DNA of 64,000 nucleotides, taken from positions 1,922,001-1,986,000 of the forward strand of contig NZ_CP064686.1 of assembly GCF_023100905.1 (NCBI RefSeq), given 5' to 3'. This document shows, piece after piece, positions 8,446 to 16,301 of this stretch (positions within the stretch are counted from its first letter, which is position 1; each line of letters begins with the position of its first letter). Source of the DNA: Bradyrhizobium sp. 4 (GTDB taxonomy: Bacteria; Pseudomonadota; Alphaproteobacteria; Rhizobiales; Xanthobacteraceae). The notes beneath the pieces are model-generated. The model had not been told where the DNA came from, did not search any database, and saw only the letters and a program-made list of their open reading frames with translations. A program made the position numbers and the translations under genes.

Positions 8446-10611
8446 ATGAACAGGACCGTCTTTGCCCTTCCGGCTCGAAGCGACTACGTGACCCGCGCAG
8501 GGCTTGCGATCACGCGCGTGGCGGAACAGTTCTCCGGCGGCGCCAACCGGCTCGACGATCTCGTCAGCCTGCTCGACCGCCGCCGCGGCGTGGTGCTGTC
8601 GTCGGGCACGACCGTGCCCGGCCGCTACGAGAGTTTTGACCTCGGCTTCTCCGACCCGCCGCTCAAGCTCGAGACCACCGGCGTCAATTTCAAGCTGGAA
8701 GCACTGAACGCGCGCGGGGAGGTGCTGATCGCCTTCTTCGCTGACGTCTTGCGCGAACCCTGCGTCGTGATCTCAGAGACGACGCCCACGCGCCTTGCTG
8801 GTCATATCATTCGCGGCGAAGCCCCGATCGACGAAGACCAGCGCACGCGGCGCGCCAGCGTGATGTCGCTGGTGCGCGATCTCGTCGCCGCGTTCTCCGC
8901 CAATGACGACGGGGTGCTCGGCCTGTTCGGCGCCTTCGCCTACGACCTCGTGTTCCAGATCGAGGATCTCGTGCAGAAGCGCGCGCGCGAGAGCGACCAG
9001 CGCGACATCGTGCTCTACGTCCCCGACCGCCTGCTCGCCTATGACCGCGCCACCGGCCGCGGCGTCGTGCTCACTTACGATTTCGCGTGGAAAGGCAAGT
9101 CCACCGCGGGCCTCCCGCATGAGACCGCCGAGAGCCCATACCTCAAGACACCGCGCCAGGGCTTTGCCGATCACGCCCCCGGCGAATATCAGGCCACCGT
9201 CCAGACCGCGCGCGCCGCTTTTGCGCGTGGCGATCTGTTCGAGGCGGTGCCGGGGCAGCTCTTCGCCGAGCCCTGCGACCGCTCGCCTGCCGAAGTGTTC
9301 CAGCGGCTCTGCGTCATCAACCCGTCGCCCTACGGTGCGCTGATGAATCTCGGCGAGGGCGAATTTCTCGTCTCGGCTTCTCCGGAAATGTTCGTGCGCT
9401 CGGACGGACGCCGGGTCGAGACCTGCCCGATCTCGGGGACGATCGCGCGCGGTACCGATGCGATCGGCGATGCCGAGCAGATCCGCCAGCTCCTGAACTC
9501 CGAGAAGGACGAGTTCGAGCTCAACATGTGCACCGACGTCGACCGCAACGACAAGGCACGCGTCTGCGTCCCCGGCACGATCAAGGTGCTGGCGCGGCGG
9601 CAGATCGAGACCTATTCAAAACTCTTCCACACCGTCGACCATGTCGAAGGCATGCTGCGTCCAGGGTTCGATGCGCTTGATGCGTTCCTCACCCATGCCT
9701 GGGCCGTCACCGTCACCGGCGCTCCAAAACTCTGGGCGATGCAGTTCGTCGAGGATCACGAGCGCTCGCCGCGCCGCTGGTATGCCGGCGCGATCGGAGC
9801 GGTGAATTTCGACGGCAGCATCAACACCGGCCTCACCATCCGCACCATCCGGATGAAGGAGGGCCTCGCGGAGGTGCGCGTCGGCGCCACCTGTTTGTTC
9901 GACTCCGATCCCGCCGCCGAGGACCGCGAATGCCAGGTCAAGGCCGCGGCCCTGTTCCAGGCGCTGCGCGGCGATCCGCCAAAGCCGCTGTCGGCCTTCG
10001 CGCCCGATGCCACCGGAAGCGGCAAGCGGGTACTGCTGATCGACCATGACGACAGCTTTGTGCATATGCTGGCCGATTATTTTCGCCAGGTCGGCGCCGA
10101 TGTCACCGTAGTTCGCCATGTGCATGCGCTCGACATGCTCAAGCAGAAGCGGTGGGATTTGCTCGTGCTGTCGCCCGGGCCCGGCAGGCCTGAGGATTTC
10201 GGCATCAAGAAGACCATCGACGCGGCACTGGAGAACAAGCTGCCGGTGTTCGGCGTCTGCCTCGGCGTCCAGGCGATCGGCGAGTATTTCGGCGGCGAGC
10301 TCGGGCAGCTCACGCATCCCGCCCACGGCCGGCCCTCGCGGGTGCAGGTGCGCGGCGGGCGGCTGATGCGCAATCTGCCGAACGAGATCGTGATCGGCCG
10401 CTATCACTCGCTCTATGTCGAGCGCGACAGCATGCCGGAGGTGCTATCCGTCACCGCCAGCACCGAGGACGGCGTCGCGATGGCGCTCGAGCACAAGACC
10501 CTGCCGGTCGCCGGTGTGCAATTCCATCCGGAATCGCTGATGTCGCTCAGCGGCGAGGTGGGCTTACGAATTGTCGAGAACGCGTTCCGTTTGGATGCGC
10601 GCGCTGATTGA
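8446..10611 (+). CDS. trpE(G): Anthranilate synthase, fused TrpE(G)
   Basis: Makes anthranilate from chorismate and glutamine, the first committed step of tryptophan synthesis. The 721 residues join an aminobase/chorismate-binding component (about 1-510) to a class I glutamine amidotransferase (about 527-721). The amidotransferase triad is Cys605 in FGVCLGVQ, with His694 and Glu696 in QFHPES. The chorismate domain shows ITGAPK-like TGAPKLWAMQ and GAIGAVNFDG. The fusion is characteristic of rhizobia and some actinomycetes, where most bacteria have separate trpE and trpG. It is preceded by the leader peptide and attenuator at 8283-8400 and by an AGAGGA ribosome site, and is followed closely by apt. 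Confidence 0.96.
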   Translation: MNRTVFALPARSDYVTRAGLAITRVAEQFSGGANRLDDLVSLLDRRRGVVLSSGTTVPGRYESFDLGFSDPPLKLETTGVNFKLEALNARGEVLIAFFADVLREPCVVISETTPTRLAGHIIRGEAPIDEDQRTRRASVMSLVRDLVAAFSANDDGVLGLFGAFAYDLVFQIEDLVQKRARESDQRDIVLYVPDRLLAYDRATGRGVVLTYDFAWKGKSTAGLPHETAESPYLKTPRQGFADHAPGEYQATVQTARAAFARGDLFEAVPGQLFAEPCDRSPAEVFQRLCVINPSPYGALMNLGEGEFLVSASPEMFVRSDGRRVETCPISGTIARGTDAIGDAEQIRQLLNSEKDEFELNMCTDVDRNDKARVCVPGTIKVLARRQIETYSKLFHTVDHVEGMLRPGFDALDAFLTHAWAVTVTGAPKLWAMQFVEDHERSPRRWYAGAIGAVNFDGSINTGLTIRTIRMKEGLAEVRVGATCLFDSDPAAEDRECQVKAAALFQALRGDPPKPLSAFAPDATGSGKRVLLIDHDDSFVHMLADYFRQVGADVTVVRHVHALDMLKQKRWDLLVLSPGPGRPEDFGIKKTIDAALENKLPVFGVCLGVQAIGEYFGGELGQLTHPAHGRPSRVQVRGGRLMRNLPNEIVIGRYHSLYVERDSMPEVLSVTASTEDGVAMALEHKTLPVAGVQFHPESLMSLSGEVGLRIVENAFRLDARAD

Positions 10612-10619
10612 GAGGCACC

Positions 10620-11159
10620 ATGACTTTTGACCACGATCTGAAGGCGAGCGTCCGCACCATCCCGGACTACCCCAAACCCGGGATCTTGTTCCGCGACATC
10701 ACCACCCTGCTCGCGGATGCGCGTGCGTTCCGCCGCGCGGTCGACGAACTCGTCAATCCCTGGGCCGGCAACAAGATCGACAAGGTCGCCGGCATGGAAG
10801 CGCGCGGCTTCATCATCGGCGGCGCGGTGGCGCACCAGGTTTCGGCCGGCTTCGTGCCGATCCGGAAAAAGGGCAAGCTGCCGCACACCACCGTGCGGAT
10901 CGCTTACTCTCTCGAATACGGCATCGACGAGATGGAGATGCATGTCGACGCCATCCAGCCCGGCGAGCGCGTGATCCTGGTCGACGACCTCATCGCCACC
11001 GGCGGCACCGCGGAAGGCGCGGTGAAATTGCTGCGCCAGATCGGCGCCAATGTGGTCGCCGCCTGCTTCATCATCGACCTGCCGGATCTCGGCGGCGCCG
11101 CCAAGCTCCGAGCGATGGACGTGCCGGTGCGCACGCTGATGACGTTCGAGGGGCACTGA
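10620..11159 (+). CDS. apt: Adenine phosphoribosyltransferase
   Basis: Salvages adenine to AMP using PRPP, in the cytoplasm. The 179-residue product has the type I phosphoribosyltransferase PRPP loop VILVDDLIATGGTA and the N-terminal family block IPDYPKPGILFRDITTLL. The ATG at 10620 is preceded by GAGAGG; an in-frame TTG at 10608 overlapping the trpE(G) stop is the alternative. It begins 8 nt after trpE(G), so the two are probably co-transcribed, and the Trp attenuator may then also affect apt. That coupling is inferred from spacing only. Confidence 0.95.
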   Translation: MTFDHDLKASVRTIPDYPKPGILFRDITTLLADARAFRRAVDELVNPWAGNKIDKVAGMEARGFIIGGAVAHQVSAGFVPIRKKGKLPHTTVRIAYSLEYGIDEMEMHVDAIQPGERVILVDDLIATGGTAEGAVKLLRQIGANVVAACFIIDLPDLGGAAKLRAMDVPVRTLMTFEGH

Positions 11160-11184
11160 GCGGCAACCGCGCCGCTGGTGACGT

Positions 11185-11517
11185 TCAGATCGGCTCGGCC
11201 TTTAGCTCCGACAGCCAATGCAGCATGCGCTCTTTGAGCAGCGCATTCCTGACATAGGCAGTCTCCTCATCCTCCAGACGCTCACATTCACCAAACGTCA
11301 GGCCTGTCTCGCCATGGGCGTTCCACGCAGCCTGGAGGCGACGACAGGTGTGGCTACCCTGGCGCAGAGAGAACCAGATGCGGTTCTGGATGGTCTCGAG
11401 GTTCGGGGCTTGACTGACCCAAGCCTCGCCCGAGGCCGTGCAGCGGACGACGTAGATGCCCGCAACGGTCTTCCGGTCCTTGTAGGCAGCGATCGCTGCT
11501 TTCCGGTCTATGGTCAC
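11185..11517 (-). CDS. GIY-YIG nuclease-family small protein
   Basis: A 110-residue protein whose N-terminal segment KTVAGIYVVRCTASGEAWV matches the GIY half of the GIY-YIG fold; the second half is read as SLRQGSHTCRRLQ. It is shorter and more divergent than UvrC or typical homing nucleases and belongs to a stand-alone class common in Bradyrhizobium; whether it cuts DNA is unknown. The start is a GTG at 11517, there being no in-frame ATG nearby. It is the last gene of a minus-strand series and lies 67 nt from a pseudo-palindrome at 11584-11605 that may control it. Confidence 0.7.
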   Translation of the reverse strand: MTIDRKAAIAAYKDRKTVAGIYVVRCTASGEAWVSQAPNLETIQNRIWFSLRQGSHTCRRLQAAWNAHGETGLTFGECERLEDEETAYVRNALLKERMLHWLSELKAEPI

Positions 11518-11583
11518 GGTGAAAGGGCCTTGCTGAGGAACGCTGGTACGTAAACTCCAGTAACCGAAGGGCCGCTCGACGTC

Positions 11584-11605
11584 AATATTATCCGGGTAAA
11601 ATATT
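11584..11605. promoter_or_regulatory. Candidate operator, AATATT-flanked pseudo-palindrome
   Basis: AATATT (11584-11589) and AATATT (11600-11605) flank ATCCGGGTAA, forming a 22-bp dyad with two mismatched core pairs. It lies between the 3' end of a ParA-like gene and the GIY-YIG gene, in the position of an operator or promoter for the latter. The AT-rich arms stand out in this GC-rich DNA. Confidence 0.45.
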
Positions 11606-12273
11606 CAGGATCGTTGCAGGATCAGGCTGAGCTCGAGCTCGCGGAAGGCGAGATAATTGCGCCGGGTCCACTGGTGCAGCTCGGTCGAAGCATCCTTCTC
11701 ATGGCGCAGGTAGCCGGTGAAGGAGAAGTTCAGGCGGCCGATATAGGTCTTCAGGAAGCCGGGCAACGCCGGCAGGCGCAGCAGCCGGCCGCCGGCCATC
11801 GCTTCCGGCAGCTCGCCGCGCACGATGTGCTCGTTGTCCACCGTGATCAGATTGATCCGCGGGATCTGTTCGCGCAGCATCTCGTGGGCGCGAGCCGAGA
11901 CGCGGTCGGTGTCGGCGACGAACAGGATCATCGGCGCGACGTGGCGGCGCGCCGCCTCTTTCAAAAGGCCGATCTCCTCCGTCATCTTGAAGAACTCGTC
12001 AAAGGCGTGGAAGCCGAGGTCGATCACCTTGGCAACCCCGTCATCGACGATGACGCGATCCATCAGCTGCATCTTGCCATAGGTGTCGATCACGTCGGCG
12101 GTCTCCGTGATCTTCGGCAGATAGTCGAGCAGCGACGGCTCCTTCAGGTTGACGTCGAAGGCCACGACGTTGCCGTTCTTGAGCAGCAAAAATTCGCTCA
12201 AAAGCCGCGCCAGCAGGGTCTTGCCGACCTGCGGGCGGGGCGAACAAATGATGTAGAGGGGCGTCGCGGGCAT
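11605..12273 (-). CDS. ParA/MinD-like P-loop ATPase with altered Walker A
   Basis: A 222-residue SIMIBI-class NTPase relative. The P-loop at residues 10-20 reads CSPRPQVGKTL: the GKT is kept, but the signature Lys of the deviant Walker A (KGGVGKT) is replaced by Arg and both Gly are lost. VAFDVNLKEPSLLDYLP occupies the Walker A' region, and MILFVADTDRVSARAHEML and NLITVDNEHI follow. The C-terminus is Arg/aromatic-rich (TRRNYLAFRELEL). It follows a canonical ParA-like gene by 60 nt on the same strand, so the two proteins may work as a pair. No parB, septum-site or cellulose-synthesis gene is adjacent, so the cargo is unknown. Confidence 0.7.
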   Translation of the reverse strand: MPATPLYIICSPRPQVGKTLLARLLSEFLLLKNGNVVAFDVNLKEPSLLDYLPKITETADVIDTYGKMQLMDRVIVDDGVAKVIDLGFHAFDEFFKMTEEIGLLKEAARRHVAPMILFVADTDRVSARAHEMLREQIPRINLITVDNEHIVRGELPEAMAGGRLLRLPALPGFLKTYIGRLNFSFTGYLRHEKDASTELHQWTRRNYLAFRELELSLILQRS

Positions 12274-12333
12274 CGATAGCTATATCAGTCGAACTTGGCG
12301 ACCAATCCAGCCGTATCCGCCCGGCTTGCGCAA

Positions 12334-13089
12334 CTATTTTTCGCTGTTGCGGCTCCCGGATTTCGTCGAGCCGACGATATCGGTCAGCCGGATCCGGTCG
12401 AATTCGCTCCAGACGTTCGCAAGCCAATGCCGGACATAGCCGCGCAGCACGAACGAATAGTTCGCTGCCTCGTCGTTGATGCCCTTGTTGGCGACGAATT
12501 TCAGGAACGGGACGGAGGACACCTCGACCTGCTCATAGGCCATTTCGTTGAGCTTGGGGATGGTCAGCTCGGTCGCGTCCTTGATGCGGTTGAAATACGA
12601 CTGGTAAGTCGCCTGGTCCCACTGGAAGAACTGGGTATCGTTGATGAAGTTCTTGACTAGGAAATATTTCGCGCCCCCCATGAAGCCTGCGGTCTCGGCG
12701 ATTTCGTCCAGAGAGGCGATCGAGGGTCCGAGGATGTGGAACACGGCAAAGGTGATCTGGCCGGCCTTGGCGGCGTCGAGGAAACCGATGTCGCGCAAGG
12801 AGGCGAGCGCCGGCGAGAGCAGGCCGGCGCGGACGTCGATCACGGTAACCGACGGGCTCGTCGCGTTGAGCGTATCGAAGATCTTCATCTGGTCCGACGT
12901 CGTCGTCATGTCGACGATCTCGGTGATGTCAGGGTGGAAGCGCTTCAGGGTTCCGCGCGGCGACTCGGTGTCGAAGGCGCGCGTCGGCACGTTGTTGGCG
13001 GAAAAATAATCGAGCAGGGTGCGCGACACGGTGGTCTTGCCGACCCCGCCCTTGTCTGCGCCCACCACAACCACTGCCGGCTTTGCCAT
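12334..13089 (-). CDS. ParA-family ATPase
   Basis: A 251-residue ParA-like ATPase. The deviant Walker A GADKGGVGKTT, residues 10-20, has both signature lysines (K13 and K18), which in this family drive ATP-dependent dimerisation. FDTESPRGTLKRF is the switch I/Walker A' region and VTVIDVRAGLLSP the switch II region, with DVR where ParA proteins often have DTP or DPP. The C-terminal 100 residues, with LVKNFINDTQFFQWDQ and VLRGYVRHWLANVW, are unlike plasmid ParA. It is the first of two tandem ATPase genes. Chromosome partitioning itself is unlikely, since that parA sits with parB near the origin. Confidence 0.75.
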   Translation of the reverse strand: MAKPAVVVVGADKGGVGKTTVSRTLLDYFSANNVPTRAFDTESPRGTLKRFHPDITEIVDMTTTSDQMKIFDTLNATSPSVTVIDVRAGLLSPALASLRDIGFLDAAKAGQITFAVFHILGPSIASLDEIAETAGFMGGAKYFLVKNFINDTQFFQWDQATYQSYFNRIKDATELTIPKLNEMAYEQVEVSSVPFLKFVANKGINDEAANYSFVLRGYVRHWLANVWSEFDRIRLTDIVGSTKSGSRNSEK

Positions 13090-13293
13090 TGCTGTCCCCT
13101 AACGCGCCCCCCGATCGCGAAGTCGCAATCGGCCGGGCCCCAAATCGATGTCGCAAAGATGTCCCAAGTCTGCTGTTGGGCGCGAACATGGCAGAAACAA
13201 GGGAGAATTCAATTCCGCAGACCCCAGTTACGGCAATTCCCGAGGTTTTTCCCAATCGCGACGAAACCCGCCGCGCATGGCGTCAAATCGCGC

Positions 13294-14535
13294 TCAATGG
13301 CGGCCCCAAGGACCCAAGGGATTACTCAAGGGATTGCGCACGGGATTGCCTCTTGGGTTGCTACTGGCGGTTCCGGCTGAGCTGGGTGCGGGCACCGGCG
13401 GCGGATTGGCCGCGCCATCAGCGTCATTCCAGGGACCCTGCCGCAGCGCCGGTGGGGCGTCCGGCCGGTCGGCCTGCGTGTCTGGCTCCTCGGTCCCGTC
13501 GGCGGGAGGCGGCAGCGGGCCGGGATCATGGCCGCCGGCGAACTTGACCAGCGCATCGACCCGGGACTGCACCGAAGGGTGGGTCGCGAACAAATCGGCA
13601 AACCCCTCGCGCGGATTGTCGACGCAGAGCTCCATCACTGCCGAGGTTGCGCCCGGTAGTTCGCCGCGGTTCTCGATCTTGCGCAGTGCCGAGATCATGG
13701 CGTCCGGGTTTTTCGTCAGCTCGACGGAGCCCGCGTCCGCGAGATATTCCCGCGAGCGCGACAGCGCGAGCTTCACCACCTGCGACAACAGCCAGGCCAC
13801 CACGATCAGCACGACCGCGATGATGATGACGATCACCGCGCCGCCCCCCGAACTCTTGCTGTCGCTCGACGACGAGGACGATCGTGACGACGAGGAGGAG
13901 CCCGACGACCACGAGCCGCCGGAGCCCCAGCTGAAATTCGTGAACAGGCGGAAGAACAGTTCGCCGAAGAACCCGACCACACCCGCGATGATGACGGCGA
14001 CCACCATGAGCTGCACGTCGCCGTTCTTGATGTGGGTCAGCTCATGGCCCAGCACCGCCTCGATCTCCTTGTCATCAAGCGCATTGAGAAGACCGGTGGT
14101 GACGGTGACCGAATATTGCCGTGGATTGAGGCCGGTCGCGAACGCGTTAAGCGCCGGGCTCTCCGTGATCTTCAGCTTCGGCATCGTGATGCCGCGCGAG
14201 ATGCAGAGATTTTCGAGCAGATTATAGAGCCGAGGCTGTTCCTGCCGGGTGACGTCGTGGCCTCCGGTCACCGCATCGATCATCGACTGGTGGAAGAAAT
14301 AGGCGATCACGATCCAGGCCGCTGCCACGACGGTCGCAACCGGTGCGGCGACTTTCAGATCATAGAAGGCGCGTCTCAGATAATGGACGACGGTCTCGTC
14401 GCCGTTGATGACGACTTCAGCGATCAGCGCGCCGGCATAGACAAGCACATAGACCAGCGCGAACAGGCCGGCGAGCAGCAGCATCGAACGAAACTTGTTC
14501 GAGGCGATGTGCGTGTAGAGACCATACGCGGCCAT
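13294..14535 (-). CDS. M48-family membrane metalloprotease (HtpX-like)
   Basis: A 413-residue integral membrane zinc protease. Two N-terminal helices (about 18-42 and 64-82) precede the catalytic HELTH at 164-168, and SREYLADAGS with Glu263 supplies the third zinc ligand. Between them is a low-complexity Gly/Ser tract at about 203-232, then a third helix at 233-254. The C-terminal 75 residues are Pro/Asp/Asn-rich and probably disordered, ending in short NP repeats. HtpX relatives degrade misfolded membrane proteins. The LemA gene lies 32 nt upstream on the same strand, a frequent pairing with M48 proteases. The Ser-rich insert is the unusual point. Confidence 0.9.
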   Translation of the reverse strand: MAAYGLYTHIASNKFRSMLLLAGLFALVYVLVYAGALIAEVVINGDETVVHYLRRAFYDLKVAAPVATVVAAAWIVIAYFFHQSMIDAVTGGHDVTRQEQPRLYNLLENLCISRGITMPKLKITESPALNAFATGLNPRQYSVTVTTGLLNALDDKEIEAVLGHELTHIKNGDVQLMVVAVIIAGVVGFFGELFFRLFTNFSWGSGGSWSSGSSSSSRSSSSSSDSKSSGGGAVIVIIIAVVLIVVAWLLSQVVKLALSRSREYLADAGSVELTKNPDAMISALRKIENRGELPGATSAVMELCVDNPREGFADLFATHPSVQSRVDALVKFAGGHDPGPLPPPADGTEEPDTQADRPDAPPALRQGPWNDADGAANPPPVPAPSSAGTASSNPRGNPVRNPLSNPLGPWGRH

Positions 14536-14567
14536 GACGCGATGCCCTGCCGGCCTATCGGCTCAAC

Positions 14568-15128
14568 TCAGAACTTCACCTGCGGCGTGGCCTCGACCTC
14601 GGTGCGGCTGGCGCCGAGATCGAAGAAGTCCTTTTTGGTGAAGCCGAACATGCCGGCGAACAGAGCGGCGGGCATCTGCTGGATGCCGGTGTTGTATTCC
14701 TGGACCGCGTTGTTGAAGAAGCGGCGGCTGGCCGCGATCTTGTTCTCGAGGTCGGACAGCTCGCTGGCGAGCTGCTGGAAATTGGCATTGGCCTTGAGGT
14801 CGGGATAGGCCTCCGACAGCGCGATCAGCCGGCCGAGCGCGCCGGAGAGCTGGGTCTCGGCCGCGGACACCTGCGCCGGTCCCTGCGCCGACATCGCCGA
14901 ATTGCGCGCCTTGATGACGTCGTCGAGCGTGCCGCGCTCATGCGAGGCATACCCCTTCACCGTCTCGACCAGGTTCGGGATCAGATCGTGACGCTGCTTG
15001 AGCTGCACGTCGACGTCGGCAAAGGCCTGGCCGACGCGTTGGCCCAGCGCCACCAGCCGGTTGTAGGCGGCGAAGGCAAAGAACACGAGGACGACGATAA
15101 CGCCGAGGACGATCCAGCCGGTCGACAT
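14568..15128 (-). CDS. lemA: LemA family protein
   Basis: A 186-residue LemA-family protein: one N-terminal membrane helix (about 4-24, starting GWIVLGVIVVLVFFAF) and then a long helical bundle outside the membrane. Family blocks seen are YNRLVALGQRVGQAFADVDV, KQRHDLIPNLVETVKGYASHE and VQEYNTGIQQMPAALFAGMF. The biochemical role is not established, but lemA often neighbours M48 proteases, as here, where the protease follows by 32 nt. GGAG precedes the ATG at 15128. Confidence 0.93.
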   Translation of the reverse strand: MSTGWIVLGVIVVLVFFAFAAYNRLVALGQRVGQAFADVDVQLKQRHDLIPNLVETVKGYASHERGTLDDVIKARNSAMSAQGPAQVSAAETQLSGALGRLIALSEAYPDLKANANFQQLASELSDLENKIAASRRFFNNAVQEYNTGIQQMPAALFAGMFGFTKKDFFDLGASRTEVEATPQVKF

Positions 15129-15266
15129 GGAGAACTCCTGAAGGGGGAAGAAGGCGGGCGCTAGGGTAGACCAAATTGGCGCGGAGCGAGAGCCCGGCGC
15201 AGAGGGAAGGTAGGATTTGGTCGGATGAGAGGCTATCCGAGTTCAAGGTGAAAGAGCCGGAGGAGG

Positions 15267-16244
15267 TTAACTTTCGGACAGGTCGCCATCGCCCCAGCGC
15301 CAGCGCCGAGCGCTCGCATAGGCGGCCTTGTCACGGCGCGGCGCTTTCGTGATCGCGAGGCCTTTCCCGGTGCAGAGCTTTGCCGTGATCTCGGCCTTGC
15401 CGATATCCGGCGGCGCCAGCACGCGTGCGGCGCGGGTTGCGGGCGGCGTGCGGATCAGCGCCACGTAGATGAATCGCTCGTCCTCGAACGGCACCTCGGC
15501 GCCCTTGATCTGGCGGTGAGCCTGCGAGCGCGGCAAGCGCTGGGAGAAATGGCACCAGTCCGGCGCCGCCAGCGGACACGGCTTTTCATGTGGACAGGGT
15601 GCGGCGACGTAGGCGCCCGCCGCGATCAGTTGCTGGCGCAAAGCGAGGATGCGCGCGTAGCCGGCGGGCGTGCCGGGCTCGATTACGACCAGCGCGTGGC
15701 GCGCTTTCGCCCACATCGCTTCCGCGAGCTTGCGTTGATCGCTCTCGCTGAGCTCGCCGATGACATAACTCGCGACGACGAGATCGGCTTGCGAGATCTC
15801 GGCGAGGTTCGCGCCGGCATCGCCCGGCAGATAGCGGCAATCCGCCAAACGCGTGCTGTCGCGCGCCAGTTCGAGCGCGAGACGGCTGAGCGTGGCGTTG
15901 GCGTCGAGCAGGGTGAAATCCTGCAGCGAGGAGAAAGCCTCCGCCGCGGCCCAGCTCGCGGTGCCCGGACCTGCGCCGACGTCGAGCAGTGTTTCCGGAG
16001 CGAGGTCCGGTACGATCTCGGTCAGCGCATTCAGACTGGCCGCCACCGCCGCGTAAGTCGCCGGCATGCGCGCGAGCGCATAGGCGAGCGCATCGGCCTC
16101 CGACTTGATCGTGCCGGAGCCACCGCCTGCGCGGTAGGTGGTGGAGATCTTCTGCGATCGCTGCGCAGCGTCGGTGCGGGAAAAGCCCTGCAGCTTGCCG
16201 TCGAGCGCCGCTTTCAGTTCGGCGGGGAGAGTCGGAGAGATCAT
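15267..16244 (-). CDS. Rsm22-family small-ribosomal-subunit methyltransferase-like protein
   Basis: A 325-residue class I SAM-dependent methyltransferase relative of the mitochondrial Rsm22 family, linked to small-ribosomal-subunit assembly. The SAM-binding motif is LLDVGAGPGTASWAA, and VIEPGTPAGYARIL follows. A Cys-rich block, CPHEKPCP...DWCHFSQR, is typical of Rsm22 and likely binds an iron-sulfur cluster or zinc. The bacterial target is not established. An ATG at 16244 with GAGAGAT nearby is used. It lies 57 nt downstream of smc on the same strand. Confidence 0.85.
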   Translation of the reverse strand: MISPTLPAELKAALDGKLQGFSRTDAAQRSQKISTTYRAGGGSGTIKSEADALAYALARMPATYAAVAASLNALTEIVPDLAPETLLDVGAGPGTASWAAAEAFSSLQDFTLLDANATLSRLALELARDSTRLADCRYLPGDAGANLAEISQADLVVASYVIGELSESDQRKLAEAMWAKARHALVVIEPGTPAGYARILALRQQLIAAGAYVAAPCPHEKPCPLAAPDWCHFSQRLPRSQAHRQIKGAEVPFEDERFIYVALIRTPPATRAARVLAPPDIGKAEITAKLCTGKGLAITKAPRRDKAAYASARRWRWGDGDLSES

Positions 16245-16301
16245 GTTTGATCATCCGCTTTCGCGGATGACGACGTCAATGGGTGTGGAACGACCGGAAG
16301 C

